A DNA stretch of 64,000 bases from Methylotuvimicrobium sp. KM2 (GCF_038051925.1 NZ_CP150634.1:310001-374000), one strand, 5' to 3'. Positions 1 through 11,000 are shown, counted from the stretch's first letter. The notes: a model not told the origin generated them from the letters alone. Program-made: numbers and translations.

Positions 1-301
1 CGTTTCTCGAATCTCCGGTATCCCTCTTACCTATACGACTGAAACCTTGGCAAGGCGGCCCTCCGATCAATCCGTCCAGTCCGCCTCGGGAAATATTCGC
101 CGCTTTTAGCAAATCGGCTCCGGTTAATTCGCTAACGTCGCGTACGATATGAGCGCAGGAGGGAAAGTTTTTGATATGAGTTTCGACGGCTTCCGGATCG
201 TTTTCTACGGCTGCAGCAATATCGAAACCGGCTCTGGCTGCGCCTAAACTTAGGCCGCCGGCGCCGGCGAAAACATCGATTATTTTCGGTTGGTTGGACA
301 T
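1..301 (-). CDS. DNA (cytosine-5) methyltransferase, N-terminal part
   Basis: The gene runs off the left edge; 100 codons are visible from an ATG at 301. The protein has the AdoMet-binding motif I (DVFAGAGGLSLG, residues 9-20) and the catalytic motif IV (GGPPCQGFSRIG, residues 80-91), where Cys84 would attack C6 of cytosine. These two motifs in this spacing define C5-cytosine DNA methyltransferases, which modify DNA in restriction-modification systems or as solitary enzymes. The cognate nuclease, if any, lies outside the window. No convincing ribosome site is seen just upstream. The neighbouring RloA/RloB pair and insertion sequences suggest a defence island edge. Confidence 0.92.
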   Translation of the reverse strand, partial: MSNQPKIIDVFAGAGGLSLGAARAGFDIAAAVENDPEAVETHIKNFPSCAHIVRDVSELTGADLLKAANISRGGLDGLIGGPPCQGFSRIGKRDTGDSRN

Positions 302-518
302 GGATCAGCGCTTAATAGACAAATACGAATTTATCATTTTATATCCGACTTAATATTTAGGAATAACCGCGTCTTTATAAAAAATAGAGCAGAAAATTAT
401 TTTAAGTATACCATGCCGAATTTTAAAAGAGCTTAATGCAAGTGCTGCTCAGCAATTCCCAATTTAAAACCTTACGTTTTCCTAGGTATTTGATTTTCAC
501 CATAGAGCATGAACCGCA

Positions 519-2081
519 TCAGATGCTGCAATTATCAAAAGGCATAAATTGAAGCAAGGTTCGGAATTGTTCGAAGAATGTCCGCCTGGAAGGCGCGTCA
601 TTGCGGACGGCACGGTAAGCCTCGTCCAGCCATTCAAGAGCGGTATGGGTGAGAAAAGCCAATAAGTTAAGGGTGGCCAAGAAGTTGGACAACTGCTGCT
701 TGCCGTGGGCAAAGTTATGCTCGAAATGATAGCCATGGTTCTTGAGGACATTGTTGTTTTCGTTCTCTATTTTCCAACGGGCGCGGCCCGCGGCGACCAT
801 CTCGATTACATTGTGTTCGTCGAGAGTGTGTTACGTTGCCCAGGCATTACGGTAGACCGCTTCTTGTTTGGCATTGAGGGTCGTCACTTCGCACCAACGC
901 TGAAAATCTTGGAAACGGAGCGTTAGCGAAGTGAAGATTTTTAGTCCCCGATAGCCGTAGCGCCGGGTGTTTTGCCGGAGTCTGCGCGAATAGCGCAGGC
1001 GGAGGCAAAATACAAGGCATCGCGACACGGCGTAAAGCCATTTGTGGGAGTGCTACGGAGCCGCATCGAGTTTACGATGATGTGGCGTAGTGGCACGGAC
1101 GCAGGGCGAATCGGGGCCGCCGAAGGCAATAATCGCCAAGTCATTTTTCGCTGCTGAAATCGGACGGACCCCATTTCAGCTTTCGCGAAAAATCTTGGCG
1201 CGCTTGTTGACCATTAACGCATCGTCGCTGTTGCGGAGTGGGACTTGGTTGAAATACCGATAGCGTTCGGTCATTCGTTGTTTACCGTTCCAACGGCTTT
1301 TCTCGAGCGTTTGAATCTCACCGGTTCGGGTAAAATCGTCGAGCCATTCGAACAATAGCACATGGGAATCAGGCTTGCAGACGAACAGAAAATCCATGTG
1401 CTGCGCACGCACGGCCTCACAAAACGGGTGGTGACAATATAAATCGTCACCCAGCACAGTGATGCCGCGCGGCGCGTAATGAGCCCCCCACTTCGTCAGC
1501 CAACGCTTGGCCGCCGCCAGTTCGCAATCCTGTTTGTCCACGCCGTCTTGGACGCGAACAAATTCCGGCGGCAAAGGTACTACCTGACTTTGTCCGGGAG
1601 CAACAATGACCGGTGTCACCCGCGTGTGACGGTATAAGATCTGACCGTTTTTCAGCGTTTGTTGGGTACAGCATGGACAGGAAATTTTTTCCGAACTGAA
1701 GGAATCGGTGCCGTCCAGCGCCACCAATAGGGTAACGCCAACACTCACGAACGGCTTCAGGCAACCTTGTGTGTACAATCTGCCTCCTACTTCGGCCAAC
1801 ACCGGATAGAGTGTTCCCGGTGCAATGGGATCCAGCAAGTTGCCGATTTGGCTGGTCGAAGGAATTTGATGAACACCAAAAATCGATTGTGCGTTATTTC
1901 GATTGTGGAATTTGTCCATCCGTCGCTGATAATCCAGAAAAGACGGGCTTTGCGTGAAGAACACCGACAAGGCGCTCAGAACGGCATCTTCTATCCTGTA
2001 TTTCCGATTGTTGCCGGGTTTACGGGAGTCCGGTAAGTCTTCGAAGGTGCGACGTATCAAGTCAATTATTTCCAAGTCCAT
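519..2081 (-). pseudogene. DDE transposase, disrupted
   Basis: The intact N-terminal part (1176-2081) has a short helical N-terminus, a first catalytic Asp at about residue 123 (LVALDGTD) and a second at about residue 212 (VLGDDLY), plus a CPCC metal-like motif. The C-terminal part continues at 519-900 with AAGRARWKIENENNNVL, which holds the expected catalytic Glu region. Between them lies a roughly 290-bp foreign segment, and a TAA stop interrupts the C-terminal part just after NAWAT. The transposase therefore cannot be made as one chain, so this copy should be immobile unless helped in trans. Confidence 0.85.
903..1198. repeat. Insertion inside transposase, bounded by 10-bp direct repeats
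   Basis: AAAATCTTGG occurs at 903-912 and 1189-1198 and brackets about 286 bp that do not belong to the transposase. The segment holds small inverted repeats, including CTGAAAT and ATTTCAG near 1155-1180 (complement strand). No coding potential is convincing. Removing one repeat copy plus the segment does not restore the frame exactly, so either a further base change followed or the true ends differ slightly. Confidence 0.5.
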
Positions 2082-2177
2082 TTGTATCTACCAATGGTTT
2101 TATTAATGTTGCGATTGATTAGTTTTAAGTGCCCCTTATTTTATCAGGGTTTTAAATTGGGAATTGCTGAGTGCTGC

Positions 2178-2737
2178 TAAGGGTTCTAACGCTAGGAGGG
2201 TTTTGAAAATCTGTTCGCAATGTTTTGCGCTGGTTAGCTTAAATTTGCAACTAAAGTTTTAGAGTTCGTGAGTCGTAAATTATTGATTCTATTAGACGGT
2301 AGGGAGAAAACAAATGGTGGCTAAATGTTTGATTATTTAATGAGTTGACAAATTCAAGCTATCAATAATTACAAAGAGTCTTATAATATGCTTATAGATC
2401 AATTATCTATGAATCAATTTTTTGACGGAATCAAATTCCGAAACGTTAGTTTGTAAAGTTCGTGTCGGGATTACAAGACTCGGGGGGCGCTTAAGAAATA
2501 TTCCCAAGACAAATTGCCGTTTTCACAGTAATGGCAACGATTAACGAAAAAATTGACCGTAAAGATCAAACTGCACACTGACCGTAATGCTCCAGTTCGG
2601 ATAGTCGGGCCGATATTGTCAATGATATGGAATTGATCAACTATCAGCTTGATTCGTTATTATAATTGACGATAATCAAGTAGAATGCTGCTTTTTAATA
2701 AGTTTTAAACAAAAATTAGTATTTAAATTTATAAATT
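2178..2737. other. Intergenic, AT-rich, no gene seen
   Basis: This 560-bp stretch between the insertion sequence and rloA has no supported open frame on either strand. It is AT-rich towards rloA, so that promoter probably lies at about 2640-2720, but I could not fix a convincing -35/-10 pair. Confidence 0.6.
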
Positions 2738-4048
2738 ATGATTGTCGACTTTACCGTTAGTAATTTTCGTTCGATAAAAGACGAGCAAACATTGAGCCTG
2801 CACGCGGAAACGCCAGGCAGTCATTTGTTGGATAATATCGGCTATCCGGCAAAGGATAAAATCAGCGCGTTAAAGTCAGCGGGCATATACGGCGCGAATG
2901 CTTCGGGGAAATCGAATCTACTGCTTGCGTTTCATGCGTTGCAATACATCATCATCGGTTCCGGAGATTTGAAAGAAGGGGAAACCATTCCTTGTTACGA
3001 TCCGTATTTGTTGTCTGAAGAGACTAAATCGTCACCAACCCGTTTTGAAATCGAGTTTTTTGTTCCCGAATCAGGTGCCATTCCCGGCAAGGCTCTGCGT
3101 TACCGATATTGCGTGGCATTTTCCGCAGACAGAATATTCGAAGAAAGCCTGGTTTTTTACCCCTCCGCACAACAGGCTTCGGTGTTCGATCGAGGTTCGG
3201 AAGACACTTGGCAAACGATCATTTTTGGCAGTTTATACAAGGGCGGCAAAAAACGGCTGCCGTTTTTTGCAAACAACGCCTACTTATCCAAAGCTGGGGA
3301 TAGTGCGGATGCGCCTAAGATGATTCGTAATGTTTACAATTATTTTAGGAACTTGCTGCATCAGGGCGTCAACGAACGCATGGTAAAACTGAATTGGTTT
3401 GAGCAAACCGAGCTGGTCGGTAAGGTAAGCGCTCTTTTATCATTAGTCGATACGGGTATTTCCAATGTTCGATTTCAGGAAATTACGGATAAAGATGAAA
3501 TCAAGCTGCCTGAAAGCATTCCGGAAAACATCAAAACGCGTCTATTCAAGGATATAAAAAATAAACCTTTTTTTACACACTTGTCGGACGCCGGTAGTAG
3601 CGAATTATTTGATGAAGAAAGAGAGTCCTCCGGTACTCAAAAGTTTTTTCATTTAGCGCCCATTATCATTGAAACTTTGTGTGGAGGCGGCGTATTAATC
3701 ATGGACGAGCTAGATAACAGCATGCATCCGTTTATGGCCGAGCTGATCATTAAGCTTTTCAACGAACCGCGCATCAATAAAGCGAATGCCCAGCTTATTT
3801 TTTCGACCCATAATATCAATCTGATGTCGCCGGATCTGTTAAGGCGGGATCAAATCTGGTTTACGGAAAAGCGTCAAGGCGCAACGGTATTTTATTCGCT
3901 GGATGATTTTGACAAAAAGAAAGTCAAACCGCAAAGTCCTTTTTACCAGTGGTATGCCGAAGGCCGTTTCGGCGGAATTCCTGCGATCAATTATCAAGGC
4001 ATTATTGCCCTATTTAATTCCGGTGATGCCAATGCCGAAAAAGAATAA
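2738..4048 (+). CDS. rloA: RloA/AbiLi-like AAA ATPase
   Basis: A 436-residue SMC/OLD-like ATPase. The start MIVDFTVSNFRSIKDEQTL is the usual N-terminal strand of the AAA_15/AAA_21 group. Walker A is GANASGKS at residues 52-59; Walker B is VLIMDELDNSMHP near residue 330, followed by STHNINLMS, the switch histidine region. The gene overlaps the RloB gene by about 20 bp, so the two are co-translated. RloA with RloB was first noted next to type I restriction loci, and the same pairing is known as AbiLi/AbiLii phage abortive infection. A role in phage defence here is inferred from the family and from the methyltransferase nearby. Confidence 0.85.
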   Translation: MIVDFTVSNFRSIKDEQTLSLHAETPGSHLLDNIGYPAKDKISALKSAGIYGANASGKSNLLLAFHALQYIIIGSGDLKEGETIPCYDPYLLSEETKSSPTRFEIEFFVPESGAIPGKALRYRYCVAFSADRIFEESLVFYPSAQQASVFDRGSEDTWQTIIFGSLYKGGKKRLPFFANNAYLSKAGDSADAPKMIRNVYNYFRNLLHQGVNERMVKLNWFEQTELVGKVSALLSLVDTGISNVRFQEITDKDEIKLPESIPENIKTRLFKDIKNKPFFTHLSDAGSSELFDEERESSGTQKFFHLAPIIIETLCGGGVLIMDELDNSMHPFMAELIIKLFNEPRINKANAQLIFSTHNINLMSPDLLRRDQIWFTEKRQGATVFYSLDDFDKKKVKPQSPFYQWYAEGRFGGIPAINYQGIIALFNSGDANAEKE

Positions 4049-4685
4049 TAGACCGAAGCAAGATGTAAAACCGATTTTGCATATTTTTTGCGAAGGCGAA
4101 AAAACGGAACCCAACTACATTAACGGTTATCTCGATAAGTTTTTTCCTACCAATCGGCGCTTGAAAGTCATAAAGATTGAGTCTACTAGAAAGAATACGC
4201 CGAAACAATTAGTCGACGAGGCTGCCGGCGCACAAATGCAATCTCCAGAATGGGATGCTTTTTGGGTCGTATATGATCGTGAATCGGAACTGAAATATTC
4301 CGAGCGGCTTCATGCCGAAGCCTATAACAAAGCTAAGAAAAACGGCATTTCGGTCGCTCTTACCAATGTCTGTTTTGAAGTCTGGTTGCTATTGCATTTT
4401 CAGAAAACCTGCGCGCCCTATAGCGATTACGATAATTTGAAGAAGAACAGCGCATTGCGCAACGAATGCCAAAAAAGAGGGATATCCGATTATGACAAAG
4501 GCGATCAATCCGTTTTTCGTGTGCTCAAGGAAGACGAAATAAAAGCGGCGAGAGGAAGAGCAGAAATAATGAATAGGCAAACGATGCAAAGCTCCGAATC
4601 TTCAAGGGCCCAACCTTATCAATGGAATCCGTATACTGATGTTTATAAGCTGCTTGATGCTATCGATGAGATTGCTCAAATCTAG
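4026..4685 (+). CDS. rloB: RloB/AbiLii-like protein
   Basis: A 219-residue protein. The ATG at 4026 (or 4032, in frame) inside the end of rloA is preferred over an in-frame upstream start, because the family begins close to the motif HIFCEGEKTEPNYINGY (residues 20-36). That acidic motif, with the later WVVYDRE and the NVCFEVWLLLHF segment, is typical of the RloB family. The acidic pattern recalls a TOPRIM-like metal site, but this is inference. It is the presumed effector partner of the ATPase upstream. Confidence 0.85.
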   Translation: MPMPKKNNRPKQDVKPILHIFCEGEKTEPNYINGYLDKFFPTNRRLKVIKIESTRKNTPKQLVDEAAGAQMQSPEWDAFWVVYDRESELKYSERLHAEAYNKAKKNGISVALTNVCFEVWLLLHFQKTCAPYSDYDNLKKNSALRNECQKRGISDYDKGDQSVFRVLKEDEIKAARGRAEIMNRQTMQSSESSRAQPYQWNPYTDVYKLLDAIDEIAQI

Positions 4686-4956
4686 TAGTCCAATGCGTAA
4701 CGAAAGTTGGCGGGAAGTCTTAACGCTGCCTGCCTTCAGGGCGTAGACAGTTATTCCTGTTGCCGTTCAACCGATTTTGATATTTTTTCGGCTACGATTT
4801 TGACAGTAAGCCTACGTTTTATTTTTTTCGTACATATTCGGCTAACTCCTATAATATTTATATAAATTAATATATTGAAAAGATTCGAAGTAAATGGTGT
4901 TAATAAATTTTTGTATGATTTCAATAGCTTGCGCCATGTCAAGGAGGGGTTGACCG

Positions 4957-6543
4957 CAATGCCACTAAGTTAATATGGCATTTAAATTGCCTATTCAAAA
5001 TAGCAGAAAAATTAAACGCTTAAAACAATAGCGTTGCTATTTGGTAAGATTGAGTTGACATCAACATCCCTTAAAAATAGGAAAAGAGTGTGCGCAACTC
5101 ATCCCACAACCCAAGAACAACTCGAACGCTTTAAAAAGCAATTTTTACAACTCGATGCCCAAGGCATTGAATATTTATTGCCGACCGAACCTCTCCAGCG
5201 ACTCCTAAGAGACGCTGAAGAGGCAGTTCCGCACACGCTCCGGCAGCGAATTTGGACGCCGCTCGTGACTTTGCTGGCGTTCATCCGGCAAGCTTTGAAT
5301 CATGGCAGTTGCAGCGACGCAGTCAAATCGGTGCAAGCCGAACAAATCGACCGTGGCCAAGCGCGCTGTTCGGGCAATACTTCCGCGTATTGCCAAGCCC
5401 GGCAAAAACTCCCGGAAAGTTTACCACGAGAACTCATCCACTATACCGGGGAACGATTGGAAGCGGCGAGTCGAACGCACTGGTCCTGGCGAGGCCATCC
5501 CGTTAAACTGGTCGACGGTAGCACACTAACCTTGGCGGATACCCGCGCCAACCAAGCGACTTACCCACAAGAATCCAATCAACAGGCCGGTTTGGGCTTC
5601 CCGATTCTGCGTTTTGAAATCGTGGCCTCGCTTAATCACGGCGGCCTGTTGGGCGCGGAAGTCGCGCCGTACTGCGGCAAAGGAACGGGCGAAACCGCCT
5701 TGTTCAGACGGTTGGTGGCAACCACTGTGCAAGCCCATGATGTCTGCCTACTGGACCGATATTACGAAAACTATTGGACGATAGCTCAAGTACTTGAACG
5801 CCGTGCGATCTATTATGCCCGGTACGAGGCAATCGCAAAATCGATTGGTCGCAAGGCGTGTGCTTGCGCGGTGATTCCACTGATCGTCTATTTGATCTCA
5901 GGAGGACGAAGCGCCCGGAATGGATGACGCCGGAAGCGCATGCGGCCTTGCCGAAGCGTATCACCGTGCGGTTCTTTCGTCTCTATGGCAGAACCTACAT
6001 GACCACATTGTTGGATGCCAGGCGCTATCGCAAAAACGCGCTACGGAAATTTTATCGGCACCGCTGGCAAATTGAAATCGATCTGCTTTTTATCAAAAAG
6101 GTCATGCAGATGGAGCCATTGCACTGCAAAACACCGGCAATGGCGCGAAAAGAGCTAACCGTATGCCTGCTGGCTTACAACCTGATTCGCTTGCTCATGC
6201 TGCAAGCCGGCATACGTCATCACGTTTGGCCGTGCCGAATCAGTTTTACGGAAGCCCTGGGAAGCCACAAAGAATTCGCTTCGAGGCTCGCTCAAGCGAC
6301 CGGTGAAGCCCTGTTGAATTGGACTAACAACGTCTTGGGGATCGTGGCATCCAAAACTATCGGCGAACGTGAAGCGAGAATTGAGCCGAGAGCGGTGAAA
6401 CGGCGACCGACAAACCCGTTTCCTTATTTATCCGCGCCGCGCGCTCAGAACAAAGAACAGCTATTAGCAAAACGTAAGGCAGACCAAATTAAGGGCGATC
6501 TAATGTTGAAGCAATTTTAATGCCGGGTTAACTTAGTGGCATT
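4957..6543 (+). mobile_element. IS4-family insertion sequence with 12-bp target duplication
   Basis: The ends carry a 16-bp perfect inverted repeat, AATGCCACTAAGTTAA at 4958 and its complement ending at 6543. AGGGGTTGACCG is repeated at 4945-4956 and 6544-6555. A 10 to 13 bp duplication is typical of the IS4 family, in agreement with the transposase. The element is about 1.59 kb. Confidence 0.9.
5088..6520 (+). pseudogene. IS4-family transposase, frameshifted
   Basis: The reading frame is split near 5835. The first part (GTG at 5088 after AGGAAAAGAG, to 5927) covers the N-terminal domain, LVDGSTLTLADT (first Asp) and CLLDRYYENYW (second Asp). The second part (to 6520) holds the YREK-like C-terminal region, HRWQIEIDLLFIKKVMQME, with the catalytic Glu. 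In the -1 frame the residues just before the second part read NRKIDWSQG, as expected in this family, so a one-base indel upstream of position 5840 is likely. Programmed frameshifting is possible but unusual for IS4. Confidence 0.85.
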
Positions 6544-6597
6544 AGGGGTTGACCGAATGTTTACCTTTTTTCTTATGCTCACATGCTAGAAAAATGC

Positions 6598-6746
6598 ATT
6601 ACACCATGAAGATCTTGAAGAATAAAAAGCTAATTCAATAGGTTGCCGTGCATTCGCAAGACAATATTGCTCTTCGGAAAGAATGCTCAAAATAAATGGA
6701 TAACCTCTTGAAATATTTTATGAGTTTCATGTGCTTCATGGTTAAC
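6598..6746. repeat. About 145-bp dispersed palindromic element (CATGAAG family)
   Basis: The left arm (ACACCATGAAGATCTTGAAG, from 6600) and right arm (TTCATGTGCTTCATGGTTA, ending about 6744) are inverted relative to each other. The same arms and inner words (AAGCTAATTCAATA, CTCTTGAAATA) recur at 58138-58280 in opposite orientation, in short form at 58977-59066, and as a half copy at 16705-16755. Confidence 0.75.
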
Positions 6747-6800
6747 CTGCCTCATTAAGGCACATCGGATCCAAGACGTTGTGGCGTTTGATTAATGTCG

Positions 6801-7059
6801 TTAATGCTCGCGATGCCAAATCAAATCGCCGTTGCGGAAGATCGCCTTGACGCGGTGATAGGGCACCGAATGCAATTCGCCGTCTTGGTCGATTAACTCG
6901 AAGGTAAAATGATCGCCCTTCGGGAAACGGATTTCATTGAACGCTACAACGAACGATCAGTCTATTCTCGACCCGGTCGTAATAGCCGATCTTGAATTCG
7001 TCGCCTGCCCAATGCTCGTCCCATCGGATGCGGTTCAGTATGTCTTGTACCGGTTGCAT
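6801..7059 (-). pseudogene. DUF504 family protein, frameshifted
   Basis: From an ATG at 7059 the frame reads MQPVQDILNRIRWD then GYYDRVENRLIV, typical of the small DUF504/UPF0248 family. It breaks to a stop after RCSVQ. The next frame continues with FNEIRFPKGDHFTFELID and ends with IFRNGDLIWHREH before a TAA at 6801-6803. The total length of 259 bp is one base over a multiple of three, so a single indel near 6945 broke the gene. Function of the family is unknown. Confidence 0.8.
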
Positions 7060-7125
7060 GGGTCTAAATCCGCACTGAAAACTTGCCGAAATGCTACACT
7101 AAATTGGATCTAGACGACTACTGAG

Positions 7126-7776
7126 GTGCAAGCCGTGAACTCGATAGGATTGATCCCGATGGTGCTTTTCTCGCAAGCGATCGCTTTTGACGAAACGATA
7201 CATCTGCCGCAAGCGAAAGTTGTCGGTTCGATGTCGCTGGAACAAAGCATCGCCGCACGACGCTCAATACGGGCGTTTGCGGCAAAAACTTTATCGATCG
7301 AGCAGATCGGGCAATTGCTTTGGGCGGCGCAAGGCATTACCGATACAAAGGGCGGCCTGCGTGCGGCGCCTTCGGCCGGTGCATTGTATCCGCTAGAAAC
7401 CTATGTCGTACTGCCGTCCGGAATTTATCGCTATGACCCTCGGCATCACGAACTCAAGCGCATCGTTGAAGGCGATCGTCGCCTTGAGCTGCAAAAAGCC
7501 TCGCTAGACCAAGATGCAGTCGGTTCGGCGCCGGCCGTTTTTGTCTTTACCGCTGTTTTCGAAAGAACCGCCGTTAAATATCGAGAGCGCGCGAATCTTT
7601 ATGTCCCGATCGAAGTCGGGCATGCGGCACAGAATCTATTGCTGCAAGCAACTACTCAAGGGCTAGCCGGCGTGCCGGTCGGCGCATTCAACGAACGCCG
7701 CGTGGCCGAAGTCGTTCGATTGGCTAAAAATGAACGCCCGTTGTATCTGTTGCCGGTGGGTTATCCGGTTCAATAA
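7126..7776 (+). CDS. SagB/ThcOx-type nitroreductase family protein
   Basis: A 216-residue FMN-dependent nitroreductase-fold protein. It shows SIAARRSIRAFA (FMN phosphate-binding arginines), LLWAAQGIT, and the SagB-like segment AAPSAGALYPLETYVV, with GVPVGAFNERRVAEV near the C-terminus. Members of this subfamily oxidise azoline rings in peptide products or reduce nitro and quinone compounds, but no peptide-modifying partner genes are present here, so the substrate is unknown. The first 20 residues are hydrophobic and might be an export signal. Confidence 0.85.
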   Translation: MQAVNSIGLIPMVLFSQAIAFDETIHLPQAKVVGSMSLEQSIAARRSIRAFAAKTLSIEQIGQLLWAAQGITDTKGGLRAAPSAGALYPLETYVVLPSGIYRYDPRHHELKRIVEGDRRLELQKASLDQDAVGSAPAVFVFTAVFERTAVKYRERANLYVPIEVGHAAQNLLLQATTQGLAGVPVGAFNERRVAEVVRLAKNERPLYLLPVGYPVQ

Positions 7777-7962
7777 AGCAGGCGTAAAAGCGGGATTTCG
7801 GCGGCGGATATATTTTTTCATGATTGCTCCAAGACAAACTGGCATGTTCCGGACGGATATCTTTTCGATGTGGGGGTCACCGAAGGGACTCATGAACCTA
7901 AAGAAATCATTGGAGCGCTTGGAATCCGTTCTTGCCGAGCCCTTCAGATGCGCTCAGGAGAG

Positions 7963-8039
7963 CCTTGTCGAAACATGAGCCGATTCCAAGCGTCGGCCAT
8001 TGGATGGGCATTCTAATTCCTGCCCATCCTTCGACAAGG
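7963..8039. repeat. Nested palindrome (CCTTGTCGAA ... TTCGACAAGG)
   Basis: Outer arms CCTTGTCGAA (7963-7972) and TTCGACAAGG (8030-8039) enclose inner arms GGATGGGCA (8002-8010) and TGCCCATCC (8021-8029). The rest of the 306-bp gap between the nitroreductase and the sensor gene holds no supported gene. The structure could form a long hairpin and may end the upstream transcript. Confidence 0.6.
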
Positions 8040-8082
8040 TCGAGGGCGAACGGGATTTAGAATGCTTGGCTGATTTTTTAGG

Positions 8083-11000
8083 ATGAAGGGAACAATGACA
8101 ATATCGCAGAAGAACAAGCAAATTAAGCTTTCCATCAAGATCACTGTTGTCAGCCTGTTTTTATTGATTACGTCGCTGACTGTGATTGTCGCCATTAGTT
8201 TGCAATTTTATTTTACGAGCTCATTGGCGGTCGAATCGACTCTGATTACCTATCGCCAATCCGCTGCGAGTACCAGTGACTATTTGACGGCCATGGATCG
8301 AAGCGCGGTTGATGCCACGCGCATTCTGGCCGGTAATCCCGATATTTTGAGCGAAGGCCGAGTGACGGAGCGAACACGCGACATCTTTGCCGAAGTGCTC
8401 GATGAAAACCCTTTGTTCTATGCCGCTTATATCGGTTTTGGCGATGGCGACTTTTACGAGCTGATCAATCTGAATACGAGCGAAGCCGTGCGCATGCAAT
8501 TACGGGCATTGCCGCAGGACAGGTGGGTCGTTATCACGGTCTTGGGCAAAGGCGATCGGCGAATTCGGGCATTTCACTATTACGACGAACAATTTAATCT
8601 CCGAACCAGCCGAACAGAGCGGAGCGACTATTTAGCCAGCAAGCGACCGTGGTATATACAAGCCAAATTGGGCAAAGTCCATAAAACCGCTCCCTATCAA
8701 TTTCAACATCTTCAAGCGCCAGGCCAGACTTATTCGATGCGGATTGCCGGTCAGGATGCGGTTCTGGCGGTCGATATTGCGTTGTCTGCTATGTCCGATA
8801 AGCTCAATGAACAAATGTTGAGCAAAGATAGCCGCATTTATCTCTATCAAGGCAGTGGCGAAATCATTGCTTCTAGTGAAAGTCGAATGCCGCCGACTGT
8901 GATGCCGAAAGTCGAGCCCCTCGTACTTAACGATGAACAGCGGCAATTGGTAGAGAAAAATCCCATATTGACGGTATCGAACGAGCTCGATTGGCCGCCG
9001 TTCGATTTTGTCATCGCCGGCGAACCATTCGGCTATGCTATCGACGTATTATCGATGATCGAGCAAATGACCGGCTTGCAGTTCGACTATGTCAACGGTT
9101 ATAGCTGGCCTCAGCTGGTCGCGATGTATCGTACCGGTCAGATCGATATTTTGCAGCCGGTGGTCGGTACCGAACAAAACGCCGCTTTAGGTATATTGAG
9201 CAAGGCCTTTGCCGAGCCATCGGATGGTATTCTGATGCGCAAGGATCAAACGCCTGTTACATCAATCCGACAATTGCAGGGAAAACGGGTTGCAATACCG
9301 GCCGGTTGGTCCATCATCGCCCCTTTCAAGCAAATGTTTCCGGGCATCGACATTGTCGAAGTCGATGGCGTTCGGGGGTTATTCGATGCGGTGCGGCGAG
9401 GCGAGGTCGATGCCGGCCTCGATACTGCCGCTATTCTGCATTATACGGCACGGCAGTTTTTCTTCGATGATGTCGCGATCTATGAGGAGTTGGATTGGGG
9501 GGAATCAAACATTCCCAACAGCCTGCACTTTGTAGTGCGGCCGCAACTAAAAGAAGTTATCGAGTTGATTAACTTGGCTCTGGATAATTTAGGCGAACAG
9601 CAGCAAAGTTGGTTAAATGCGCGCTGGCTGGTTGATGCGGAGAGGGGCATTGCTCAGGATGCTATGGTTCCATACCAAGAGCTCGTCAGTTTGGCTTCGA
9701 AGTCGACCGACCTCAATCAACTGCACAAAATGGAGCTCGATGGCGAGCCTCACTTTGTCTATGTGCAGGCCATTGGCGAAAACCATCGGGCGGCCGATTT
9801 TTTTGCCGTGATCACGCCGGCATCTGCCGTGCTAGCCCCTGCAGTTGCTCAAGTCAATGCCGTGTTATTGATTACCGGCGGCTGCCTTTTGTTCTTGTTG
9901 CCGCTTGCATTTTGGCTGGCCTCGTTGATTGTTAAGCCGATCAAGCATCTCGCTCTGGAAAACGAAAAGATTAAACGGCGCCGATACGGCGAACTCGATC
10001 CGATGGAAAGCCATATTATCGAAATCGATGAGCTATCGGGTTCGATGATGACTATGGCGCATTCGATACGGCAGCATGCCAAAGAACGGGAAGAATTGAT
10101 GGAATCGTTCATCCAGTTGATCGCCCAAGCCATCGATGACAAGTCGGCCTATACGGCGGGGCACTGTGCGAGGGTTCCGGAGCTGGCAATCTTGTTGGCG
10201 CAAAAAGCCGAAGAGAGTCGTCGACCGCCATTCGATACATTCGGTTTCGGTAACGAAGATGCCTGGCGCGAATTCCGTATCGGAGCTTGGCTGCACGACT
10301 GCGGCAAGATTACGACGCCTGAGCACATCATCGATAAAAGCACCAAGCTTGAGACGATTTATAACCGCATTCACGAAATCCGAATGCGCTTCGAAGTGTT
10401 GTGGCGCGATGCCGAAATCGACTATTGGAAGCAGTACTTGACCGCGCCGAGTGATGAGGAACGAAATCGTCATGAATTAGAGCAACGCCAACGACAATTA
10501 CAAGAGGATTTTGCCTTCGTTGCCAACTGCAATTTGGGCGGTGAAAGCATGAGCGAGGCCGATATCGATAGGCTGAATCAATTGGCTCGCATCACTTGGC
10601 GGCGGCATTTCGACGACCGATTAGGTTTATCTCCGATCGAACTTGCACGCTATCCCGAGGAGCAAACACCGCTGCCGGCCACGGAGCCACTGTTGGCGGA
10701 TAAGTCTTGGCATATCATCAAGCGCCTGCGCAACAACATTCATGATGAGCGCTTGGGCATCAAAATGGCGATACCGGAACATCTTTACAATCTGGGCGAA
10801 TTGCACAATCTTACGGTGACACGGGGAACCTTGACCGAAGAAGATCGCTTTAAGATTAACGAGCACATGATCAGCACGATCAAAATGCTCGATAAATTGC
10901 CGTTGCCCGAAGATCTGCTCCAGGTGCCGCGCTATGCTTCCACCCATCATGAAACGCTGGACGGGCGAGGTTATCCCCGCCGATTGACCGCCAAAGACCT

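Larger units (their letters stand above)
449..2170 (-). mobile_element. Insertion sequence with inverted repeats and 7-bp target duplication
   Basis: Both ends carry the same inverted repeat: TCAGCAATTCCCAATTTAAA starts at 449 and its complement ends at 2170 (about 23 bp match). The flanks repeat GTGCTGC at 442-448 and 2171-2177, a 7-bp target site duplication. The element encodes one DDE transposase on the minus strand, now broken. Because the ends also share a flanking C/G pair, a 5-bp duplication cannot be fully excluded. The family is not certain; an IS4-like or ISNCY group is likely from the transposase. Confidence 0.88.

Noticed and set aside
2738..4685. PARIS (AriA/AriB) defence system
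   Set aside because: The ATPase would fit loosely, but the partner has the RloB motif FCEGEKTEPNY and not the DUF4435 form of AriB. RloAB/AbiL is the better match.
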